Shown: positions 43,563 through 55,884 of the stretch, piece after piece | How the letters are laid out: each line of letters begins with the position of its first letter | How positions within the stretch are numbered: position 1 is the stretch's first letter | Assembly (NCBI GenBank): GCA_029204225.1 | Contig: CM055104.1 | Span: 45,143,835 to 45,207,834, forward strand | Reading direction: 5' to 3' | Source of the DNA: Diphasiastrum complanatum | Lineage: Eukaryota > Streptophyta > Lycopodiopsida > Lycopodiales > Lycopodiaceae | Length of the DNA: 64,000 bases | Made by a program: the position numbers and the translations under genes | The notes under the pieces: model-generated | Told to the model about the DNA's origin: nothing | Database searches by the model: none | What the model saw: the letters and a program-made list of their open reading frames with translations, nothing else

Positions 43563-45190
43563 TGGATTTCCAAGGGAAAGCCAGTCCTCTCATGGACAAG
43601 CTTAATGGAGCCAATTACCATTTGTGGGAATTTAAGATGAAGACTGTACTAATGGCAAAAGAATTGTACGACATTGTTACAGGTGCAGAAGGGAAACCCG
43701 AAGCGGACGACACGGCAATCGCCAGATGAAAGCTGAAGGATGGAAAAGCTTTCGTGCTGATCATCCTCAACATCACGGATATATAGATCAGCCATGCATC
43801 CGAGGCTCAGACATTGAAAGAAGTCTGGGACATCTTGAGCACACTATAGAAGTGCGAGATGTAGTTTCTAAGCTACATCTCAGGAAGAAATTCTACTCCC
43901 TCAAGATGACGAATGGTGATTCTCTGCAGAATCACATTAATCAATTCAAGAACCTGCTAAGGCAAATGGCCGTTGTCGGATCTGTCATAGACGATCAAGA
44001 CGCAGTGATGTAGCTGCTTACAAGTTTGCCAAGTTCTTACGACAGCTGGGTAATGATCATCACGACTCATCCGGAGTTGACTCTTTCGAGAGTCATCACT
44101 ATGTTGTTGCAGGAAGACACGCAAAGGAACGAAGCCTCAAGTTCCTCAAATGATTCTCACGCCTTGTACACCAACAAGGGCATGACAAAGCAGAAGAAGA
44201 AGAAAGGCCCAAAGCTATCAAAGCTAGACCAGGAACCAACTCAGCACAAGGAACAGTCGAATCCGCAGACAAAGAAAAAACTGTTCTGCAGATACTGCAA
44301 ATGAAACAACCACGAAATACAAGACTATCGAATACTTCAAACGAAGAACAACAGCAAAGGGCAGTCGAATCAAGTGGCAAATTTAGTTGCAGACGCTCCA
44401 CAACTCATTCAAGAAGTGGATCATGATGCCTTCATGACCAACCATCAAGGAGCATCTGGCGACAGTTCTTGGTTCCTGGATTCCGGAGCCACTCAGCACA
44501 TGACTAGCCTGATTGGCTGTTTCGAGTCCTATACACCTTACAGTACCTAGAAATTCGTTCACCTTGACGACAATAGCAACAAGCTATTAAAGGTGAAGGA
44601 ACTGTAAGATTATCCTTTGCAAATGATCAATCTAAGCTACTCTCCAAAGTTCTGTATGCACCTAAATTATCCACGAATCTGCTCTCTGTAAGCAAAATCA
44701 CAGTTCTAGGACATAGCGTAGAATTTGAATGTGATCAATGTAAAGTAGTTGATAGGACAGGCAAGATCCTAGCACGCGGAAAGAGGCATGGATACTTGTA
44801 CAGATTAAGTCATTGCTTTTCTACCTCTAGTCAGGCTCTCAGTACTTCAATTCAATCAAATAAATGTCTACTTTGGCATTATAGACTTCGTCATTTAAAT
44901 TATGTTGTTGTACAATGAATGTCTAGACAATCTATTGTTATTGATCTCGACTATCCTCACGAAACAGTCGAGCTACCTGTCTGTCAAGACTGTCTAGTTG
45001 GAAAACAGACTAGAAAGCCATTTAAGCCAAGCCATCAGCATGCTGCTAGAGGATCGCTACATGTTGTACATTCAAATATTTGTGGCCCGATGAAAAATCC
45101 TTTGCTGAAGGAAGCCAAGTATTTTATAACCTTTATTGATTAATTCTTGAGAAGAACGATGGTGTACTTCATAAAGAAGAAATTAGAATA
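43563..45190 (+). pseudogene. Decayed copia gag-protease-integrase start
   Basis: ATG at 43563 (MDFQGKASPLMDKLNGANYHLWEFKM) starts Gag; a frame change at about 43725 moves to the frame open until 44304. Zinc knuckle CRYCK.NNHEIQDY has a stop and Cys-to-Tyr. Protease FLDSGATQHMT (44477), pre-integrase LWHYRLRHLNYV (44872), DCLVGKQTRKPF and integrase start HSNICGPM (45070) follow. It ends abruptly in KYFITFID at about 45142-45190; RT and 3' LTR are absent. It belongs to LTR family A. Confidence 0.88.
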
Positions 45191-47341
45191 GGCATGTACT
45201 GGACATTGAGGTTCATGATTGTATGTCCTTTTGTTGGGCAGGTCCAAGAAGAGGGTAAAGCCTATAGAAATGGATGACTCCCATACTACGGAACATGCAA
45301 GGTGGGGTCCATTTTATTAAATGTAAGGTAAGGCGGCCGAGATCTTAAGCAAGCCTAGTTGGGCAAGCGCAAAAAATCAAGGCCACCGTGCCAAACTAGG
45401 TCTAAAGGGCCTTGCCTTAGCACGTTCCATGGCATTGTGGGTAAGATGATAGTACTACTTGGTTTTCCTCTATGACAAGATGACTACTTGCGAGTTGGAA
45501 TATCTAATGCTTGATTATAACTAGCTTGTGATTCCTAACAAAAGTTCACACTAGAATCTTGACTCTCTACATTATTTACTTCTCCTTCGAGCAACATCCC
45601 TAAGCAATATATTTGACAATTTAATGGAGAAGGTGTACTTAAGAAACAAATGCAAAGTACCCAATCCTTCCTACTGATTATATTGTTTACAACTCACACT
45701 ACAAGAGACCAATGGAGGGTTTCCAATGCTAATTTGTAACGTTTTAAAAAAAGATAGCCAAAAAAATGAACACGAGGCTGGTCAACGTCACGTGGCTTTC
45801 AAGCATTGATTGGCAATGGTATCAACCTTGGAAATTCCCTTGTTGCGGGCATTGAAATTTTTGTTGGTATAAGCCATGAAAATGTTTCGGTAGAATCTAT
45901 GGAATTAGCACATTTTCTTCATGAAATATTTCGAGGTATATATCATGACTGATGAAAAAATGTTGCCTTTGGTAGAAGCGTTGGTATGTTACATAATTGA
46001 TTTTGAATATATTTTTATCAATAGATACTTATCAACACATGGAATTTGCTTACATATCAACAACATAGGCCATTTATGACAGTGAAAATCAAAATGTGAG
46101 AAATATGTGACATAATCATATTATCATGATCATTCACATCACCACATTTAACTTACTTTTGCATCCAATCAATCAAAATAAACAAGGAGAGTAATTTATA
46201 TATTTAGCAGCATAGTAAATTGTAGTATGTCAATATTTTGTATAATCTGTTCATCATCTAGGTCTATCTATATTTGCCCATCAATATCATCACTTTTCAT
46301 ATTAATATGATCAACGTCTTTGCGTATCAAATGGGTAATATTTCGTGGAAATGAGAACTATAAGAAATATTCTTAGAATCAAATAATGGCACTTTTTGGC
46401 ACATTTTGAAAAGAATGTCCTCTAGTATCATACCTATTATGAAAAGTACATAAAAAACACATCAAATTTTTTTACAAATTTGTAACAAAATTTTAGAATA
46501 TGTCAAAAAATTGAAGTATTCAACAATTTTCCTAAGAAGTTACAATACACAAAAATTAGAAAGGGCCCAAGTAGCATAATTTATTCGAATTTTTGTAAAT
46601 TGTAATATAAAATTTAGATTCTTTTGGATCTAGTATCAAAACTTATATCCTCATCGGTGTCCACGCCTCCAGATTCAACATCACTGAATTTCATCATTAG
46701 AAGGTGAAGAACTGGAAGATCCATCCTCCTCATTACTGTCAATCAAAACATTATCTTTATTCCTATGCAATCCGAGGTCAACTTCGACCACACATGTTGT
46801 TGACATAGCAAGTGCATCCAAAGATTTTGAAGAACTTGACAATCGGCCTCCTACCAAAAAGAGCTTCAAAATGTGTCTTACCATCCAATGGTGCACTCAG
46901 AAATATAGTTCTAGCAGTAGCGAGTTCCATGCGTGAGAAGAGAACACCTCTCTCACACCGACGCGTTGATTTGAAAAAAAGACAACGCTCAAGAAAGATT
47001 TTCTATGTACACTCATTTCTAATAATATAGACGAGTACATCTCTTATGCTCAGTGTGTAATCTGTGAATGTTGTGATGCTTGTTCCATTTCATCAGTGGA
47101 TATATTTCCGCTGTCATTAAGACATTATTTGTTGTTCATAATCACATAGTCAGATTAGCAGTAGCTATCTGCTTGTTTGGAGGATGACTAATCGCGGCCT
47201 GAAGCAGTAGACTTCACCAACATATCGGCTCCATCTGAGTGACAACAAGAATCAACCAGAGAGCCCGCTACATTACCAATAGTGGTCCCAGAGTGACCCG
47301 ATTGCTCGGCCTTGTCGGAGCTCCTCATGGGTTTCCAACAG
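45191..47341. other. Unassigned AT-rich region
   Basis: No recognisable gene over 2.1 kb. 45950-46650 is very AT-rich. A minus frame at 46896-46681 ends in an acidic/Ser run (EEDGSSSSSP) but has no family signal. The right 200 bp (to TTTCCAACA at 47340) should be the 5' LTR end of the gag-C element. I could not place the LTR start. Confidence 0.4.
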
Positions 47342-47400
47342 TGGTATCAAAGCGGAGCTCTCTCTTTGAGACTAATTTCCTATAGTGGTATCAGAGCCCA
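47342..47400 (+). other. Doubled copia primer-binding site
   Basis: TGGTATCAAAGCGGAGC at 47342 and TGGTATCAGAGCCCAAT at 47386 lie 44 bp apart after an LTR end CCAACAG. Only one is needed for priming. Confidence 0.7.
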
Positions 47401-47432
47401 ATAGGCTTAATCGGAGCCTCGTCACTGAGACT

Positions 47433-48220
47433 ATGGCTTCTATTCACAATATCCAATCACAGATTTGCATAGTACTTCAAGCAAATGGATCAAACTTTCT
47501 TGCTTGGAAAGTGAAGACATCGCTAATCCTAAGAGGAGAAGTGTTATGGCCGTGCGTGGATGGCACAGAAGAGATGCCAGCCAGCACATGCAAGGATCTT
47601 CGAGAGTGGAAAGAGAAGAACGACAAATCAGTAGCTGTCATCCTCTCTTCCATCAAAGACAACATTACCCTTGACCTCGCATCAATCTCTAATACTAGAG
47701 AGATGTGGGATACACTCATCAGCAGATTTCAGACCAAGTCACTAAATCAGATAATGCATCTAGAAGGTCAGCTTACCTATCTAAGATGGGATGACAAAGA
47801 TCTCACGAGCTTTATCAGGAAGATGAAGAACCTGTTCCTATCGCTACACAACGCTGGAGCAAAACATGCAGCCCCACAAGAGAAGCAACTCAGTTACCTG
47901 CTATGCTCCTTACCGAGATCGTTTCAGACAACCTGGACATTGTTGGCTAAAGATCTTACTATGACCTTCGACAAGGCAGTCATTGACATCAAAGAAAAAG
48001 TTGAAGCCAAAGAGCACTACGACGACAAGAATGAGTCTAACCAAGCTCTCTACAGCAAGAAAGACTAGTCGAAGAAAAAGACTCAACCTAAGAGAGAGTC
48101 GACAAAGAGATCAGATCAGAACCAACAGAAACCAGGAACCCTAGAAAAGAGATCAAAAGGAAGGAATAGACAACAAGGCAATGACAAGAAGACATGCGAG
48201 AGATGCAGACGTGACGGCCA
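47433..48220 (+). pseudogene. Copia gag (family C), cut at the zinc knuckle by an LTR
   Basis: ATG at 47433 (MASIHNIQSQICIVLQANG) opens a Gag with NFLAWKVKTSLILRGEVLW, REMWDTLISRFQ, LNQIMHLEGQLTYLRWDD and LPRSFQTTWTLLAKD (UBN2-type). A TAG at 48066 breaks it, but the frame continues Lys-rich to CERCRRDGH, the first part of a CCHC knuckle. There LTR B begins at 48221. The same gag family lies on the minus strand at 57957-57300. Confidence 0.88.
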
Positions 48221-49115
48221 TGCTAGATTTTTTATGCTCAGTCTTAAACAAATCATTCAAGTAATAAGCATCCTGACTTCATATTTTCGGACCTTTACAT
48301 TTTTCTCTTTTCTTTTACCTTAAACAATTTTTAGGCACCTTCAACTTTTTCTCTTCTTAGCGAAAAATGCGATACATTGGCCAAGTAGCCAGAATGCCTT
48401 AGAAACCATTCTTAAGACACCTTTGTTTTTTTTTTGGCTTTTTAGTCTTTTTTCCTTCACGAAAAATGCGACACACTGGCCAATTGGCCAGAATGCCTTA
48501 GAACCATTCTTAAGACACCTTTGCTTTTCCACCTTCTTTGCTTTTTTCGTTCACGAAAAATACGACACACTGGCCAAAATGACTTAAACCATTTTTGGAC
48601 CACCTTCACCTTTTTTGCCTTTTTGCTCTTTGCAAAAAATACGACAAAGTACCCAAAAAAAACCTTAAAACCATCTTAGGACACCTTTGCCTTTTTCGGT
48701 TTTCTTCGTCGCCTCTAAACTAAGGCAGTTTTTTGCCTTTTCTCACTACCTTTAGTTTAAGGCGCATTCACCTTCTTCTCTGCCTTCAGTGTAAGACACT
48801 TTGCGGCTTTATTATCTTTTTCATCTTCTTTGTTGCCTTGAATCTAAGGGCGCCTTAGGAATTTACATACCTTTAGTGTATGGGCACCTTCAGGAGTTGC
48901 ATACCTTCAATCTAAGGGCACCTTCAGGTTTTTCAGTTTTTTTGCGTTTTTGCTACATTGGCTGACCGACGTTGCCAACTTATCAGCAACCTTAAAACAG
49001 CTAAACAACCAAATATCCAAAAGGCGGTTAGCAGTTACCAACTTTGTCCATATGCAAAGGCTGGCGTAAATAGCATTAAAAGCTTCTAAGATATTGTGTC
49101 TTTCGACACTTGTAA

Positions 49116-49181
<66 letters not shown>

Positions 49182-49473
49182 CTAAATCAAGTTATGTAAG
49201 CGTTAATTGAAATTCTCTTTCAATTAGAGTTATCTGTAGCCAGTGTTATCATGCTCAACAAGCTGAAGTTATTACTTCAAGCTATTGTACTCACTGTTGA
49301 TATTAATCAGAGTGCATTTTTTGTCTCACTACTGTGTCGTTCATTTGCACATTTTGTATGAATTCTTCTACTTGAATAATTCTGCCGCTAACTGTTGCGT
49401 TTTCGTTCCTACATGCCATGCTCAAATCCTTGGGCTTTTGTTGTCGCTCACGCCCACACACGATTTTACGACA
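48221..49473 (+). repeat. Full 5' LTR of copia family B
   Basis: 1253 bp, TGCTAGATTTTTTATGC to TTTTACGACA, followed directly by primer-binding site TGGTATCAGAGC (49474-49485). It contains a (TA)n run of about 60 bp (49118-49180) that the copy at 2979-3470 lacks. A partial copy lies at 16857. Confidence 0.9.
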
Positions 49474-49569
49474 TGGTATCAGAGCGGGAATTTTAGTAAT
49501 CTGCATTTCTACTACAGATTATCAGTCTTGTTTCTATCAAGACATCTTTCTAACAAACGCGTAGCCAAC

Positions 49570-49898
49570 AATATTCTGACAGTCGTTGTTTCTACCAACG
49601 ATCTCGTTCAACCAGAACGAATCCATCATCTAGTTCATCTCATTGACAAACTCGATGGAGATAACTATCATCTCTAGAAATTCAAGATGAAAGTCAAAGA
49701 ACTGTGAGACATTGTTGATGGCACAGAGCTCAAACCAGATGCAGTCGTCATCACCAAGTAGAGACTGATATTTGCCATGATCACCCTCAACATCAAGGAC
49801 ACTCAGATCAGCCACATACGTGATGTTCAGACGACTAAGGATGCATGGGACATCCTAGCAACTCTCTACAACATTAGAGACGTTACTTCCAAAGTGTA
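49570..49898 (+). pseudogene. Truncated copia family-B gag start
   Basis: Protein-like in one frame with three stops: LVHLIDKLDGDNYHL, KFKMKVKEL, DIVDGTELKPDAV, MITLNIKDTQISHI and TKDAWDILATLYNIRDVTSK. It matches the Gag N-terminus of the copia at 43563 in layout. It breaks off at about 49898, after which unrelated sequence with a (TA)n run starts. Confidence 0.85.
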
Positions 49899-49961
49899 AA
49901 GAAAAAAGAAAATTAATATATATATATATATATTTTTCTTTTACAGTTGGAATTTTGGAGA

Positions 49962-50492
49962 AATGTCTGAGATGATTATAACTCCTCCGAAAACAATGAA
50001 GGGAGATGGAAATAAACCGTACTCATTGTTTTTTGATGGAGACTCTAGAGATACTAAGCAGAGAAGGGCCATTGGTGTAATCCTAAGGGAACCAAGAGAG
50101 TAGAAGCGGCTAGCATGGGAGTTTTTATCAGTAAGAGATTCACCAACAACATGGCAAAGTTTAAAGCACTTATTTTGGGTTTGCAAATGACAGTGAGAGC
50201 ACAAAGAAAGATATCTTCTATAAGGATTATAGGAGACTCACAACTTGTGATATATAATATGAAGGAGAAATACCGAATTGCAGATCAAAAATTGAAAGCC
50301 TATGCATCAGCCACTCACGAGATCAGAAGACACTTTTGCTACATAGAGTGGATTCAGATACCTAGGCACAGAAACAACGATTGTGACCTACTAGCTGATC
50401 TGGCATTTCAACATGATTTGTATTACTATTCTACACCAGAAGGGTGGACTTCACCACAATTTAGTCTACGATCGACTTATGGGTGGCCCTAA
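49962..50492 (+). pseudogene. Gypsy-type RNase H relic
   Basis: PYSLFFDGDSR (first catalytic Asp) is followed, after a frame change at about 50105, by the open frame 50115-50492. This reads TNNMAKFKALILGLQ (usual catalytic Glu replaced by Lys), IRIIGDSQLVIYNM (Asp) and RHRNNDCDLLADLA (last Asp). This is the plant-type RNase HI found as an extra domain in Ty3/gypsy pol. No RT or integrase adjoins it. A TTTTACAG splice-acceptor-like sequence precedes it at 49939. Confidence 0.8.
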
Positions 50493-50681
50493 AGACTAAA
50501 TCTGCTTATGGAATACGAAGGGTAGAGAAGATTCTTTGTCAAATTTCAAGGACCCAGCATAGTCTTGTAACACATTTACAAGCCTTCATATGCCAGGAAC
50601 TAAATAAGACCTGTTTCAAGAGTTTTGATGGGAGGATAGGTCTAGGGAATATGCATACAACATAGGAAGGAATATGTAATT

Positions 50682-51450
50682 GTGTTGTTTTTTTTAACTC
50701 TTTTTGTTGGCTACTTCAGGGACAAGTACAACTTTTCAAATAATCATATTATGGGAACCCCACAACAATCAGACATCCCCATGATAGATAGAGAAACACT
50801 TAGGAATCTGCTGACAAGTGAAAAGGCGAGGTCAAAGAGAGAAATATTTGACCGTAAGAAAGAAATCAAAAGATTAGAAAAAGTCGACAATAGGAGCAAA
50901 AATGAATTATAGAGCCTAAGAAAAGATCGAGATTTTTGAAAGCATGAGCATAAAGACTTAGAAGTGGAAGTCAAGATCTAGGAGATCGATACAAAGAGCA
51001 ACTGAAAAGTCGAGAGAAAACTATAGCTAGTCTACGTGATGAACTAGCTGCTATAGGGACTAATGTTTCTCTACTAGCCAGAAAGTTGTGCGAATACCAA
51101 AAAATAGAAAAAAAAAAAAGTACATCCCACACCAGTGTATTGAGACCCTTTTCCTACGTATCCTGCTAAAGGAAGAGAAATATTCACTGATAAGAAGTTT
51201 ATGCAAGATTTCGATTCATGTGTTATACCTTCCTAGTAGAGAATTTCATTTGAGTAATTGTACTTTTGAGCTCCAGCCTTCTACGATTACTCAACCCATG
51301 TTCAAATGGCCTATAATTCCAAGGTCTTTTGAGACTTATATAGATTCATGTCAAAGCGTAGAAAGATATGTCATCCTAGCTAGATATAACAAAGACACTA
51401 TAGCTAGACTAGCAGGATATTACACAATGGAGTGTATTGAGCCTACATAA
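50682..51450 (+). pseudogene. Unknown decayed frame with coiled coil
   Basis: 50682-50912 reads to a charged heptad-like stretch (RNLLTSEKARSKREIFDRK, KEIKRLEKVDNRSKNEL). After stops it continues with LRKDRDF and further Lys/Glu-rich sequence. 51088-51450 is open for 120 codons (PKNRKKKKYIPHQC to YYTMECIEPT) with no motif I recognise. Its position after the RNase H could make it the 3' part of the same element. Confidence 0.35.
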
Positions 51451-53733
51451 ATCCTTATAAGTAGAATTTTGTTGGGTCCGTTATGTGGGGACCACATCCC
51501 CAGTGGAAGTCGCCAAAGTGTTAGCCGATTTTTTAGCACACAAAATCGAGCTAATTTTCAAAGTTTTATGCAATAACTTGTATGGTTTCTAGGAAAAGTT
51601 GATTAAATCAAAGTGTGACCAGCACAGATTTTGGCCAGTATAACCCATGCCAAAAGGGTCCCAGTTCGTCCAAAAAGAACTACATAATTTTTTAGACAAA
51701 ATTAGTCTTAGAATTGGCTATAAATTTTTATTTTGGCTGATGTACGTCTGATTTCTCATATGTAACCTCGGGTTTTTATTGATATAAAATGGTGTTTGAG
51801 ATTTTGCAGGACGTCCTTTTCCTTGACATCCAAAAAGAAATCTGAGACCAAAGAGTTTGAAGACACAATAACATATCACGCAGATTCCGACATGGGCGTC
51901 CGACGTATTTTCAAAAATTTCATAATCTGTCGCAATCCGACACGTCAGAATACGACATCCAAGCAAAAAATCCAAAAATCAGACTCCGATGATCGAAAAA
52001 TATGGACAACAACCAATTTTTGAAACGCCCATCGGAATCCGACATGTCGGATTTCAACATTCAGACGTGGATATGGCGTGGCATGTTTTTTCAAAAAACA
52101 AAAATGCATGTAATTCGACATGGACATCCATCGGATTCCGACGTCCACATCAACAATCCAAAAGCCTGTCGACGGCATCTGGGAGCTATCGTTTGGGCCT
52201 ATATGGGCATGATCAAGTATTGTTTTGACAGGTACTTGCAGAGTTAACAAATTTTTGTATAGAAGATTTATGGATTAACTTATAAATTATTTAGGTAAGG
52301 ATCTAAATGTGGTGTTATACTAGTATAATTAAATTCTTCACCTAGACATTTGAGATTTCTGAATTATTGGCAATTAACTTGAGTAGTTGATTACTCCATA
52401 ATGAAGTTTATTGGTAAAACGATCAGTGTGATGTGGATTCACCAGGAACTGATGGTTATATTGCTTGTAAGACACATGATTAATGAATCATTTCGGTTCA
52501 TCAGTTAAAAATTGTATGCATTGGATATACAGTATTCTTGGGATAGAGTATTCCTTAGTTAAGGAATATACTCAGCTCATTAGTGATTGTATCCCAGAGA
52601 GCTCAAATGGATAACAAATCATAATGAATCCAAGAATAACAACTGAATTGATATTCAGCAGGACTTTGGGTATCTAGATGTGATTCTGGATTGTAATCTA
52701 AAGTTTTTTTTGTAGTTGAAGATGATTGTCATTTTGGTATGAATTCAATCTTTAATTACCAGTTGTTTATAGAACTTGAATCTTGCACTTCAGTTAAAGA
52801 ATCATGTTTTGGAAGTATTCCTAAATCCAGTGTTTTCTTAATGGAAAGATTTTTGGAATGACTCTTACTTTTCCTGAGTTATGTGAAACATATACTCCAA
52901 TATCCTATAAATGGTTAAGTAGCAATTCCAGAAAGTTATGATTGACGAATCATACCAATCTAAATATTTATGATTGACGGATCATAAATAGATACTTAAT
53001 TATTGTTAGAGGATTATAATGAATTGTAATGATTCTTAAGTGTGATGATTAATAATTGATCTATTATTTGAGTAAGAATTCAGATAAGTGTATTGAATCT
53101 CTCTACTCCAGTATCTTATTGAGAGCCTATGGATCTCACAGATATTCTCACAAGATAAATCATCTTATTTGTGAATAATTTAATTAGTCTAGTGTATGCT
53201 ATTCTACTACAGTTTATGGTCTGCAAATGCTTGAGTACAGTTCTTTAGAGTTGAGTTTTAATCATTCTATATCTTAATGATTCTCCTTGAGATTCTAGCT
53301 AAATGAATTATCATATCTTAGAATTTGGATTCTAAGAATATTTGTATTTGGAAGCTTATGAATTATCTGTTTGAGTTGTGGATAATTTCATACTGTAATT
53401 ATAATTATTTTATTATTTCTTTAACTTTAATTTTCTCAATTAGGTTATCTCACTCAGTGTTACATGTAAGTGTTTACATGAAGGTGATGTTACTAACTTG
53501 TGATGAATGTAACCCAGATGGAAAATTTATCGCTTAGTGTACTTTTCAAACCTGAGTTGTACTCCAGAGCAGAGATTAACGATTTGAAATAGGTTTATCT
53601 CTGAGTACTTGTTTGATATAAAAGTTAGACTAAAAATAATGATTTTCTTAGTTAATATTGAAACTTAAAGAAACTATAATTCTTTCTTGTTTAGAGAGCT
53701 TCTAAGGATAGAAGCAGTTTAAGAAGGGAAGAA
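51451..53733. other. Unassigned region; TCCGAC-rich block then AT-rich DNA
   Basis: 51790-52170 is rich in TCCGAC/GTCGGA and contains an 18-bp perfect palindrome at 52036-52053. 52250-53700 is AT-rich and non-coding, with repeated ATGATTGACGGATCATA-like phrases at 52936-52992. It ends in a purine tract AAGAAGGGAAGAA just before a possible LTR. Confidence 0.45.
52036..52053. repeat. 18-bp perfect palindrome
   Basis: AATCCGACATGTCGGATT reads the same on both strands. Neighbouring GCGTCCGAC, AATCCGACACG, ATTCGACATGG and ATTCCGACGTC copies share its half-site. Confidence 0.9.
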
Positions 53734-54350
53734 TGTTATGTCCATGGCTAGTAAGTAGGATTTAATATACTCCTAGTCTTGGATGCACAGTACTCCAGTA
53801 AATCAAATTTTTAGTTATGCCACGTCATACTGGATGTGACCCGAAAGTAACTAATATCCTTGTGAGGCCCAGAACACACTAAATGGAGTTTAGACAAGAT
53901 ATGAGACAGTGTATGCATGTGTAGATTTATCAATAGCAATTCTATGAATAGGTGGTCCATGCCTAGGACTCTATTCTAGGTGAATCTATGTATAGGAAAC
54001 TTAGAGCTATGCATGGCTATGTGCCCAGGTTGCTTTTGGCTCTATATATTGAGGCCAAAACTCGCCCTACTCCTCATTGTGATCATTGATTCATTGCCAA
54101 GGTTTCACTCTACATTCATGCTTCTTATTCCTTGGCTTGGGGGTGAAGCTTCTAGGGTTGATTGGTTGCTTTTACTTGGTTGGGTGGTTGCTCCATAGTG
54201 TGTTTTCCATTGTGTGTTATCGTGCAAGCAGGATCTTATGGAGCTTCCTTTATAGTTTGATATTGCGAAAGGTCTCAAGTATTAGAGCTTTCGCTTTGAT
54301 ATTGAAATAGTATTAGGTTCTGAAGAAGAATCAACGCTTTGATATCATGT
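53734..54350 (+). repeat. Possible LTR with preceding polypurine tract
   Basis: Starts TGTTATGTCCATGGC after purine tract AAGAAGGGAAGAA. It has a TATATATTGAGG TATA-like box at 54045 and runs to about GATATCATG at 54345. No partner LTR is found in the window, so boundaries are tentative. Confidence 0.4.
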
Positions 54351-54389
54351 AGGTATACACTAATACCATGATATAATTCTCTGATACCA

Positions 54390-54931
54390 TGTCGAGAAGA
54401 GGTGTGTAAAAGATAGGTCGAACTCGAATGAAAAAAAAAAATTCAAACGACAAGAAAGAAAACTTATCGTGCGCAGCGAAATAAACTATCTTTCTCTTTC
54501 TCTATGCATGACTACGCCTATCAATTTCGAACAAAACAATAGTGATAGCAATCACGTTCGATCTTATAGTAACTAACTTTGAAATCATCATTACTACATT
54601 GATTATGTAGCCAAACATTAAGCATCGAAAATATTGAACAAATAATTTGTCATGAATCACTAGACAAATAATTAGTCGTGAAGATTACATAAACGCATAC
54701 ATTCTGAGACGAACCTGAACGCAATGGAAGATAGCATTGATTCAGTATGAAAGCGAAATAGAAGTGAGTACAATAAGTTGTGGATCGAAGTCACGTACTC
54801 TGAGCTATATCTGAACGGCTAAATTGAAAGTCTGAATTAAGCGCAATGCTGATAAGCAATAAGCGCAATAGCAATCTCTAAACAACTCTAAGAAGTGAGC
54901 TAGAATGCTCAGGAGTGTTCCAGCTCACAGG

Positions 54932-55015
<84 letters not shown>

Positions 55016-55600
55016 AATTATTCAAATGTTTGCTGAACTTCTTATTTGACAAACTTTTTGATCATGAGACGTATGAATATGAACAGCTATATATATATTA
55101 AGTAATTAGGTCGTCAAATGCGATTGCCAGTTGGCTGGTGTCCGCTGGCATTCATCCGGTTCCTTGTCATTGATTGTTGATAAGCAGTGGAAATTGGCCA
55201 TAAACAGTCTGTTTGCATAAATGAACCAAACAGTCACTTTTGCAGAAATGAACCAAAACTGCCACAGGCGACATTGTCGCAAAAATGCAACAGTTTTGGC
55301 TTTTTACAAAAAGCCCAACAATGTCCTCAAATCTCATTTAGGGTAGCCTCACACTTTGCCAAAGTCATTTCCTTAATATTTGAGACACTTTTGAAAAAGC
55401 GAGAAATGTGACTCTGTATATTTACTTGCAAATCCTGACATGCGAAAAATGCGAAAAGATGACACTGCATTTTTTCACAAAACTCCTGACAGTCGAAAAA
55501 TGTGACATTGTTGTCAAACTCCGTGTAATTCTGTAGATTGTGTAAAAACACTTGTAGATTTGTAGACTGTGTAAAGACACAAAAAAATCCGCAGAGAGCA
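54390..55600 (-). repeat. LTR copy, copia family A, with expanded (GA)n
   Basis: About 1.2 kb matching 55885-57000 in the same orientation. On the minus strand it ends CTCTTCTCGACA and is followed at once by TGGTATCAGAG (54389-54379), so it was a 5' LTR. The element interior to its left is lost. Its outer end is truncated at about 55600. A (GA)n of about 79 bp lies at 54935-55013, where the sister LTR has 20 bp. Confidence 0.85.
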
Positions 55601-55614
55601 CATCGAAAGGTCAA

Positions 55615-55884
55615 CAGATGTCGAAGTGTGTTACTTTTAGGAGGTCTGTTGCTCTGAACGAATCCTTGGTGAAAGGTGTTCGTGACATCTTGTCTTTGTT
55701 GCATGCATCACAAGATGTCAAATTTGTATCTTTAACGCTTACTTCTGTGAATGTGCCATTCTGACTTGCTTTGTATAGCGCCATTGGGTCCATGTGACAA
55801 AGTCTTTTATGCCATAGGGAGTCAATTGATTCATGGGTTTGATGAGCTTGCTCTGTTGATAGACGTACCTTTAGATGATATAGG
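55615..55884 (-). pseudogene. Copia family-C pre-integrase fragment
   Basis: Minus frame LWHKRLCHMDPMALYKAS, SCDACNKDKMSRTPF, DLLKVTHFDIC: the gag-pre-integrase domain and the integrase start. It joins in frame to the protease at 57067 if the solo LTR between them and one TSD copy are removed. It is cut at about 55610 by LTR A remnant sequence. Confidence 0.85.
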
